A stretch of 14,440 nt of DNA from Betaproteobacteria bacterium (lineage in GTDB: Bacteria; Pseudomonadota; Gammaproteobacteria; Burkholderiales; Usitatibacteraceae): positions 1 through 14,440 of the forward strand of contig JANYFH010000060.1 of assembly GCA_025362705.1 (NCBI GenBank). The letters are read 5' to 3'. Below the pieces are notes generated by a model. The model saw nothing but the letters and a program-made list of their open reading frames with translations. It did not search any database and was not told the DNA's origin. Position numbers and translations under genes: made by a program. This document shows, piece by piece, positions 7,584 through 13,252 of this stretch (position 1 is the stretch's first letter; every line of letters starts with the position of its first letter).

Positions 7584-8663
7584 ATGTTCAAGCGGCTACT
7601 TTCGAATGACCTCCCGCGCGACCGAACGCTGGCAGTATTGCTGATCGCACTGCTGATCGCTCTTGCATTCGCGCCATTTATTTTCCCCGGCGTGAAAGCG
7701 CTGGGCATCGCGGCCAAGGTGCTGGTGTTTCTGGTGCTTGTGGCGAGTTTCGATTTGTTGCTCGGCTACACCGGCATCGTCAGTTTTGCGCACACCATGT
7801 TCTTCGGCATCGGCGCATATGGAATCGCCATCGCCTGCACACGGCTTGGCGCGACTTGGGGCGCAGTTGCAGTCGGCTTCTTTGGCGCGCTGGCTTTATC
7901 GTTTGTGCTTGCGCTCATCGTGGGCCTGTTTTCGTTGCGGGTGCGCGCCATATTTTTCGCCATGATTACGCTCGCGGTTGCTTCCGCCTTCCAGACACTC
8001 GCTTCCCAATTGTCGGATTTCACCGGCGGTGACGACGGCCTTAATTTCAAATTACCTGAACTGCTCTCCGCCGGGCTTTCATTTTCGGAAGAGCCATTTT
8101 TAGGGGTTGCTTTGAACGGCCGCCTGCTTTGTTATTACGTTCTGTTCTTTACTGCGCTGGCGTCGCTGCTCGCCCTGTTGCGCATTGTCAATTCACCTTT
8201 CGGCCGTGTATTACAGGCGATTCGCGAGAATGAATTTCGCGCTGAAGCCATCGGTTACCGTGTGGTTGTTTATCGAACCGTATCCAGCGTGCTTTCGGCA
8301 CTTTTTGCGACGCTCGCGGGCGTGATGCTCGCATTCTGGCTACGCTACAGCGGACCCGATACGTCGCTGTCGTTCGAGATCATGATCGATGTGTTGTTGA
8401 TCGTGGTGATCGGCGGCATGGGCACCATTTACGGTGCGGCGATTGGCGCTGCACTATTTGTAGTCGCGCAAGGCTACCTTCAGGATCTTTTGAAACTCGG
8501 TAGCGATGCGACCGCTGGCCTGCCCTGGTTGTCCGCACTGCTGTCGCCAGACCGATGGCTGTTGTGGCTCGGTGTTTTATTCGTGCTGTCGGTCTACTAT
8601 TTTCCGAGCGGCGTCGTGGGGCGCTTGCGTGAGATGGCGCGCGACCCGCAGTCAAAACACTAG
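7584..8663 (+). CDS. livM: Liv-type ABC transporter permease (LivM-like)
   Basis: This inner-membrane permease has 359 residues from the ATG at 7584. A GTG at 7551 would add 11 residues overlapping the LivH-like gene and is less likely; a weak AAGG at 7575-7578 serves the ATG. Family hallmarks are 'FDLLLGYTGIVSFAHTMFFGIGAY' (56-79, cited in part), TGGDDGL (147-153) and the coupling helix 'QAIRENEFRAEAIGY' (211-225). Long hydrophobic segments alternate throughout. It closes the cassette, and no further same-strand gene follows within the next 370 bp. Together with the upstream four transporter genes it makes a complete importer. Confidence 0.93.
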   Translation: MFKRLLSNDLPRDRTLAVLLIALLIALAFAPFIFPGVKALGIAAKVLVFLVLVASFDLLLGYTGIVSFAHTMFFGIGAYGIAIACTRLGATWGAVAVGFFGALALSFVLALIVGLFSLRVRAIFFAMITLAVASAFQTLASQLSDFTGGDDGLNFKLPELLSAGLSFSEEPFLGVALNGRLLCYYVLFFTALASLLALLRIVNSPFGRVLQAIRENEFRAEAIGYRVVVYRTVSSVLSALFATLAGVMLAFWLRYSGPDTSLSFEIMIDVLLIVVIGGMGTIYGAAIGAALFVVAQGYLQDLLKLGSDATAGLPWLSALLSPDRWLLWLGVLFVLSVYYFPSGVVGRLREMARDPQSKH

Positions 8664-8702
8664 CATTGGCGCGCTTTCCAAGGCATTATTTGTCCGAAAT
8701 CC

Positions 8703-8716
8703 GCACCAGTGCTGGT
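8703..8716. other. Short palindrome between convergent genes
   Basis: CACCA-gtgc-TGGTG between the end of the LivM-like gene and the VF530-like gene could form a 5-bp stem with a 4-nt loop, followed rightward by TTTGG. It could contribute to termination of the cassette, but the stem is short and there is no proper T-run. Confidence 0.2.
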
Positions 8717-8737
8717 GTTTGGCAAATTTTCCACGTG

Positions 8738-8983
8738 CTATTGCGAACCCTCCTGCATTAGCCGCACATACAGATCCTCCACTTTTGCGCGCGCCCATGG
8801 CGTACGTCGCAAGAATTTCAAACTCGATTTGACGCTCGGGTCGTTAGTAAAGCATCGCAATGGAACGGCAGTGCCCATCGCTTCCCAGCCCATGCGCTCA
8901 GATAGCACAGTGACGATCACTTCGAGTGTAATGCCCTCAAGCGTGGCGCCTTGCGAATCATGTGTACTGGTTTGCTTGTGCAT
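8738..8983 (-). CDS. VF530 (DUF2132) family small DNA-binding-like protein
   Basis: An 81-residue protein whose core 'LEGITLEVIVTVLSERMGWEAMGTAVPLRCF' and 'DPSVKSSLKFLRRTPWARAKVEDLYV' segments match the VF530/DUF2132 family as I remember it, almost residue for residue at the 'SLKFLR-TPWAR-KVE-LY' stretch. The founding member from Vibrio fischeri was solved as a small helical domain and suggested to bind DNA; the biological role remains unclear. The usual family length is about 70-90 residues, so it is complete. It is divergent from the pseudouridine-synthase-like gene (59 bp between starts) and convergent with the ABC cassette. There is no clear Shine-Dalgarno motif, so the exact start is less sure than the family. 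Confidence 0.85.
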   Translation of the reverse strand: MHKQTSTHDSQGATLEGITLEVIVTVLSERMGWEAMGTAVPLRCFTNDPSVKSSLKFLRRTPWARAKVEDLYVRLMQEGSQ

Positions 8984-9026
8984 GCAATCATTTTACCGCG
9001 CACGCTTACAATGGCGCAGTCTCCAC

Positions 9027-9033
9027 AAGAGGA
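9027..9033 (+). promoter_or_regulatory. Ribosome binding site of the pseudouridine synthase-like gene
   Basis: AAGAGGA, 9 nt before ATG 9043. This start places the S4 domain at the very N-terminus as in the family. The longer in-frame ATG at 8962 would overlap the divergent VF530-like gene. Confidence 0.65.
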
Positions 9034-9042
9034 TTAAGCTTC

Positions 9043-9765
9043 ATGAGTGAGCCGGTTCGCCTTGCAAAACGCCTTGCCGAAATGGTTTCCTGCTCGCGCC
9101 GGGAAGCCGAACTTTATATCGAAGGCGGCTGGGTCACAGTGGATGGTCGCGTCGTGGAAGAGCCACAGTTCAAAGTAACCGGACAGAAGGTTGCGCTGAA
9201 CCCGAACGCCGTGCTTGAACCGGCAGCGCCCGTGACAATCTTATTCCACAGCGCCGTTGGCAATATATTGGTTAACGATGCCCGTACGACACCCACTATC
9301 ATTGGCTTTGACACCCATGCGACTGAAGACTCATCGGGTATCCAGCCGTTGAAACGCCACTTTGCGCAATTGACTGCCGCATTGCCGATTGAAACCAGCG
9401 CCAGCGGCCTGCTGGTATTCACGCAGGACTGGCGGGTGCTGCGCAAACTCGTCGATGACGCTGCTACCGTCGAACAGGAGTATGTGGTTGAGGTGGCTGG
9501 CAAACTCGGCACCCACGGACTCAAGCAACTGAATCACGGATTAAGTTTTAATGCCCGCGCGTTGCCACCGGCCAAAGTCAGTTGGCAAAACGAAACTCGT
9601 CTGCGTTTCGCGCTCAAGGGTCCGCAGCCCGGCCAGATCGCGCACATGTGCCAAAGTGTCGGCATTGAAGTGCGGACAATGAAACGGATCCGCATCGGCA
9701 AGATATCGATGGCGAAATTGCCGGTGGGGCAATGGCGATATTTGCCGCCAGACGAAAGGTTTTGA
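9043..9765 (+). CDS. S4-domain RNA pseudouridine synthase homologue (RsuA/RluB/E/F-like), divergent active site
   Basis: With this start the protein has 240 residues. An S4 RNA-binding domain spans about 4-48 ('RLAKRLAEMVSCSRREAELYI', 'VTVDGRVVEEP'). A pseudouridine-synthase-like domain follows, with the late family segment 'GIEVRTMKRIRIGKI' (207-221) before the C-terminal 'LPVGQWRYL'. In active family members the catalytic motif is GRLDxxTSGLLLxTxD. Here the aligned stretch at 114-129 is LPIETSASGLLVFTQD, so the catalytic Asp position holds Glu117 and the preceding Gly-Arg is Leu-Pro. The usual 'QIRRM' segment is QIAHM (198-202). Tyr147 (EQEYVVEV) corresponds to the conserved KxY tyrosine. 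The fold assignment is firm. Enzymatic activity is doubtful, and it may be an RNA-binding protein of altered function. It stands alone between convergent and divergent neighbours. Confidence 0.85.
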   Translation: MSEPVRLAKRLAEMVSCSRREAELYIEGGWVTVDGRVVEEPQFKVTGQKVALNPNAVLEPAAPVTILFHSAVGNILVNDARTTPTIIGFDTHATEDSSGIQPLKRHFAQLTAALPIETSASGLLVFTQDWRVLRKLVDDAATVEQEYVVEVAGKLGTHGLKQLNHGLSFNARALPPAKVSWQNETRLRFALKGPQPGQIAHMCQSVGIEVRTMKRIRIGKISMAKLPVGQWRYLPPDERF

Positions 9766-9813
9766 GTGCGACAGAAAAATTAGACTGTGCATGTAGCGCT
9801 TGTTACGTTCGCC

Positions 9814-10770
9814 TCAACTGAGCACATGAATCGGTTTTCCTGCGGCGAAGGCGACAATCTGATCAAACGCCGCACCTAAATAAACTTCAAAAGTGCCGCG
9901 CTCCGTGTAGCCGATGTGCGGCGTGCAAATCACGTTCTCGCGGCCAAGCAGGGGGTGGTCGGTGAAGGTGATGGGTTCATCATCAAAGACGTCCAGCGCC
10001 GCATATCCGGGGCGGCCTGCGTCCAGTGCCTTTATCAGTGCGCCGGTTTCAATTAACGGTGAACGCGCAGTGTTGATCAGATGCGCCGTTGGTTTCATGC
10101 GCATCAGGTCGGCAAGCGTCACGAATCCACGGGTGTCGGCGTTGAGCCGCAAATGCAGCGAAACAAAATCCGCTTGCGCAAAAAAATCGTCGCGATCCTC
10201 AATGATGCTAATGCCATCGGCAAGCGCGCGTTCAATCGTCGTTGGTCTGTGTCCGAGCACGACGACTTTCATGCCGAATGTCTTGCCATAGCGGGCGACG
10301 CGCTTGCCAATCTTGCCGTAACCGACAATACCAAGAAATTTACCGGAAACGCTTTCGCCCAGCCTGCCTTGCCACAAACCCAGTTGCGTACGATTGGCTT
10401 CGGAAATGATGAAGCGCGTTGAAGCCAGCAGTAGAGCCCAGGTAATTTCGGCAGCGGCATCGGGGTTGGAAACACCAGAGGCGCATACCGTAATGCCGTG
10501 CTCACGGCAAGCGTCAACATCGATGTGTGCACCGCCATGCCCCGCCTGGCTGATAAGCCACAGCTTCGGCAAGCGTGCCACCAGTTCGCGGGTGATGCGC
10601 GTGCGTTCACGGATCAGAACCAGCGCCTCGGCGTCCTTGAAACGTTCCGCCAGCGCATCGACGCTCTTGACGGTGTCGCGATACACGATCACATCATGGC
10701 CCACCAGTTTCGTGAAGCAGTTTAGCGTGCGCGCTGCATCCTGATAATCATCCGGAATGATGATCTTCAT
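9814..10770 (-). CDS. D-2-hydroxyacid dehydrogenase (NAD(P)-dependent)
   Basis: This 318-residue cytoplasmic oxidoreductase interconverts a 2-oxoacid and a D-2-hydroxyacid. The nucleotide-binding motif GYGKIG is at 150-155. Catalytic residues are Arg236 (INTARS), Glu265 (DDEP) and His285 (TPHIGYTE), the full set for the family. After the second Rossmann strand the sequence is VVLGHRP, without the acidic residue that usually favours NAD, so NADP use is possible. The start chosen is the ATG at 10770 because 'MKIIIPDDYQ' begins the substrate domain; longer in-frame starts run into the upstream gene. Only 2 bp separate it from the MmgE/PrpD-family stop, so the two are likely translationally coupled. 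The physiological substrate is unknown; a hydroxy- or oxo-dicarboxylate would suit the neighbours. Confidence 0.92.
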   Translation of the reverse strand: MKIIIPDDYQDAARTLNCFTKLVGHDVIVYRDTVKSVDALAERFKDAEALVLIRERTRITRELVARLPKLWLISQAGHGGAHIDVDACREHGITVCASGVSNPDAAAEITWALLLASTRFIISEANRTQLGLWQGRLGESVSGKFLGIVGYGKIGKRVARYGKTFGMKVVVLGHRPTTIERALADGISIIEDRDDFFAQADFVSLHLRLNADTRGFVTLADLMRMKPTAHLINTARSPLIETGALIKALDAGRPGYAALDVFDDEPITFTDHPLLGRENVICTPHIGYTERGTFEVYLGAAFDQIVAFAAGKPIHVLS

Positions 10771-10772
10771 TG

Positions 10773-12149
10773 TCAGGCTGCCCTTGCTTCGGCAACGAGC
10801 GCATTCACGTTGCCAAGACTTGCCAGATCCCAGCACAGTTTTTTGAGCTTGTCCGACTTGGCTGCACCCAGAATCGGTTTGACCAGACTATCGAACTTGC
10901 CCTCCAGCTTCGCGTCGGTCATCGGGTTTTCCATACTGCCGATGGCGTGTTTCACAAACACATGAACCTTGCGGCCATCCTTGCAAGTCACAGTAGCATC
11001 AACCGAAGCCTCGTGAATGCTGTCGTCCACCGTTGCCACAATCCTGCTGCGCAAATCCAGCACATCCGCACGATTGACGATGGCGTCGTCGTACTGATGC
11101 TCACCGGCTTCACCAAAAATCAACCCGACCGCAGCTGAATGATAAACACTGAACTTGGCTTCTAGGCCATCTTTCGGTGTTTTCTTGCCTGTCAATTCGA
11201 GCACCAGCGAATGCACCTTCAGATCAATGCGCTCGACATCTGCCGCATTGATGCCGTGTTCATTTCGTAGCTGCACGCAAGCATCGATGCTCGGATGAAT
11301 GACGATGCCGCAGGCGAACGGCTTATAGGTGTTGAACGAAATTTCAAAACGCTGCCCGAGTTCGCTTGTGACTTCAGACCAATCGTACTTGGTCGATACG
11401 GTTTGCGTGTAACCGCGTGGCGCTTCGAGTGCGCGTGTGGACGCAGTGAAACCGTGCCTAGCCATCAATGCCGACGTCAAACCTGCGCGCGCAGCCGCAC
11501 CCGGATGGAATGGCTTGGTCATGGTGCCGAACTGTTCGCGCATGCCTATCGGCTGCGATGCCGCAATGCCAATCGCCATTTGCGTTTTTTGCACGTCCAG
11601 TTTCATCAGCCGTGCACACGCCGCCGCTGCGCCGATGCTGCCGGTAGAGCCGGTGATATGCCAGCCGCGGTCGTAATGATCCGGGTACATCATATTGCCG
11701 ATGCGGCAGGAAGCATCAATTCCCAGCACTAGTGCGTCGATGATTTCGCGGCCCGATGCGCCTGTCTTTTCGGCCAGTGCCAAAAGTGCCGAGGCCACCG
11801 GGCCTGCCGGATGGATGATGGTTTTGAGATGTGTGTCGTCGAAATCAAAGGTGTGTGAGGAAATTCCGTTGAGCAACGCGGCAGAAGCGATATCCATCTT
11901 CTCCTTCCTGCCGAGAATCGACGCCTGTGGCGCCGGGGAGAGTTCCATCATCGCGCCCAACGCCGCTTCAATCGCAGGATGCGTAGCGGCGCCGATTGCG
12001 CAGCCGAACCAGTTAAGAAAGGTGCGGTGCGCTTCGTGCTCCACCGCATCGCTCCAGCCGCGCGAGGGATGATTGGCGACGAATTCTGCAAGCATCCTCG
12101 TGATCGGTGGTGCGTTGTGGTCGGCGCTGACCTTGGTGTTTTGTGCCAT
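10773..12149 (-). CDS. MmgE/PrpD family protein (2-methylcitrate dehydratase-like)
   Basis: The protein has 458 residues, normal for the MmgE/PrpD family, whose characterised members include 2-methylcitrate dehydratase and cis-aconitate decarboxylase. Family-typical stretches are 'LLNGISSHTFDFDDTH' followed by 'HPAGPVASALLALAE', 'WHITGSTGSIGAAAACARLM', 'KPFHPGAAARAGL' and 'YKPFACGIVIHPSIDA'. No prpB or prpC gene is present, so it is unlikely to be the housekeeping methylcitrate enzyme. Paralogues of this family beside Bug/TctC binding proteins are common in betaproteobacteria and mostly uncharacterised. The start ATG is at 12149-12147, with TAGGA overlapping the stop of the upstream gene 10 bp away. 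It probably dehydrates or isomerises a polycarboxylate or related hydroxyacid brought in or sensed by the neighbouring system (inference). Confidence 0.9.
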   Translation of the reverse strand: MAQNTKVSADHNAPPITRMLAEFVANHPSRGWSDAVEHEAHRTFLNWFGCAIGAATHPAIEAALGAMMELSPAPQASILGRKEKMDIASAALLNGISSHTFDFDDTHLKTIIHPAGPVASALLALAEKTGASGREIIDALVLGIDASCRIGNMMYPDHYDRGWHITGSTGSIGAAAACARLMKLDVQKTQMAIGIAASQPIGMREQFGTMTKPFHPGAAARAGLTSALMARHGFTASTRALEAPRGYTQTVSTKYDWSEVTSELGQRFEISFNTYKPFACGIVIHPSIDACVQLRNEHGINAADVERIDLKVHSLVLELTGKKTPKDGLEAKFSVYHSAAVGLIFGEAGEHQYDDAIVNRADVLDLRSRIVATVDDSIHEASVDATVTCKDGRKVHVFVKHAIGSMENPMTDAKLEGKFDSLVKPILGAAKSDKLKKLCWDLASLGNVNALVAEARAA

Positions 12150-12159
12150 TGTTTTTTTC

Positions 12160-13140
12160 CTAGTCTTTAATTTCGATTTTGCGCGCCTTGACCAGTTTTT
12201 CCCACTTGGCGATATCGTTTTTCATGTATTCGCCAAACTGCTCGGGTGACATCGGCATCGGCTCCAGTGCTTCGCCGGAAAGTTTTTCTTTGAGTTCGGG
12301 CGCGATGATGAGTTTGTTGATTTCGCTGTTGAGGCGTTTCACCAATGCCGGCGGCATTTTAGCCGGGCCGACAATACCGTACCATTGCACGCCGTCAAAA
12401 CCCTTGAAGCCAAGCTCGGCGAGGGTTGGAATATTCGGCATCAACGGATGCCGTTGCGTACCGGTAATCACGATTGGCCGCAGCGTGCCTGCCTTGATAT
12501 GGGGCAGGGCGGCGGCGAGGCCGGGGAACACCACCTGCGTTTGTCCGCCGAGCAAATCTGTCAGCGCCGGGCCGATGCCGCGATAGGGCACGTGCGCCGC
12601 GTTGATGCCGGTTTCTTCTTTCAATTGCTCCATCACCAGATGCGTCAGCGTGCCCTGGCCTGAAGAACCGTAGCTCACATTGTTCGGGTTCGCCTTGACG
12701 TATGCGAGAAATTCTTTGAGGTTATTGGCCGGCACATTCGGATTCACCACCATGATATTCGGTGTGCCGCCGACCATCGCGATCGGCGTGAAGTCCTTGA
12801 TCGCATCGTAGGGCAATTTGCGCAACGCCGGGTTGGTGCCATGAGTGCCGACATAGCCGACCATCAGCGTATAGCCATCAGGTGCCGCACGGGCTGTGGC
12901 TTGGGAGGCAATAATGCCGCCACCGCCGCTGATGTTGTCGACAATGATCGATTGCCCCAGCACCTTGCCCAGGCGGTCAGCGATCAGGCGCGCGACCAGA
13001 TCAACGCCACCACCCGGCTGCACGGGCGCGATGATCTTGATGGTTTTATTTGGCCATAAGTCTTCTGCAACGGCCAGGACTGGCGCGCACAACAGGGCAA
13101 TGCCGGTCGCAATTGTTTTGAGAATCGGTCTGCGCTGCAT
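12160..13140 (-). CDS. Tripartite tricarboxylate transporter substrate-binding protein (Bug/TctC family)
   Basis: With this start the protein has 326 residues, with a signal peptide at 1-25 (MQRRPILKTIATGIALLCAPVLAVA). Typical Bug motifs follow: WPNKTIKIIAPVQPGGGVDLVARLIAD, then 'VDNISGGGGIIASQATARAAPDGYTL', 'SYGSSGQGTLTHLVMEQLK' (parts of each quoted) and 'VPYRGIGPALTDLLGGQ'. Bug proteins bind carboxylates and related small molecules in the periplasm and serve TctAB permeases or signalling systems. No tctA or tctB gene is in the window, so this is an orphan receptor at this locus. GAGGAG at 13147-13152 with a 6-nt gap fixes the start; the ATG at 13200 would precede the signal peptide by 20 residues. 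It leads the leftward catabolic cluster. Confidence 0.93.
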   Translation of the reverse strand: MQRRPILKTIATGIALLCAPVLAVAEDLWPNKTIKIIAPVQPGGGVDLVARLIADRLGKVLGQSIIVDNISGGGGIIASQATARAAPDGYTLMVGYVGTHGTNPALRKLPYDAIKDFTPIAMVGGTPNIMVVNPNVPANNLKEFLAYVKANPNNVSYGSSGQGTLTHLVMEQLKEETGINAAHVPYRGIGPALTDLLGGQTQVVFPGLAAALPHIKAGTLRPIVITGTQRHPLMPNIPTLAELGFKGFDGVQWYGIVGPAKMPPALVKRLNSEINKLIIAPELKEKLSGEALEPMPMSPEQFGEYMKNDIAKWEKLVKARKIEIKD

Positions 13141-13146
13141 GAAAGT

Positions 13147-13152
13147 CTCCTC
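13147..13152 (-). promoter_or_regulatory. Ribosome binding site of the Bug/TctC gene
   Basis: GAGGAG on the minus strand, 6 nt before the ATG at 13140-13138. It decides the start over the upstream in-frame ATG at 13200. Confidence 0.8.
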
Positions 13153-13162
13153 GAAGAATACA

Positions 13163-13189
13163 GTTGTACGGCGGCGGTGTGCCGTCAAC
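13163..13189 (-). terminator. Bulged hairpin between glnS and the Bug/TctC gene
   Basis: Arms GTTG-t-ACGGC (63-72 of block 13100) and GCCGTCAAC (81-89) form a 9-bp stem with one bulged base and an 8-nt loop, 63 bp beyond the glnS stop. The minus-strand sequence after it, TGTATTCTTC, is only moderately T-rich. It could be a weak glnS terminator, or an operator for the downstream cluster. Confidence 0.3.
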
Positions 13190-13252
13190 ATTTTCCACAC
13201 AGTGACACATCACACGCGACACGACTACCCCGTCTGTCAGTCGCAGCGCCTT

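Noticed and set aside
8709..9050. Plus-strand open frame of 113 codons over the VF530 region
   Set aside because: The minus-strand frame matches a known family nearly end to end, so this one is the shadow.
11295..12072. Plus-strand open frames of up to 145 codons
   Set aside because: Shadows of the MmgE/PrpD-family gene on the opposite strand, with compositionally skewed translations.
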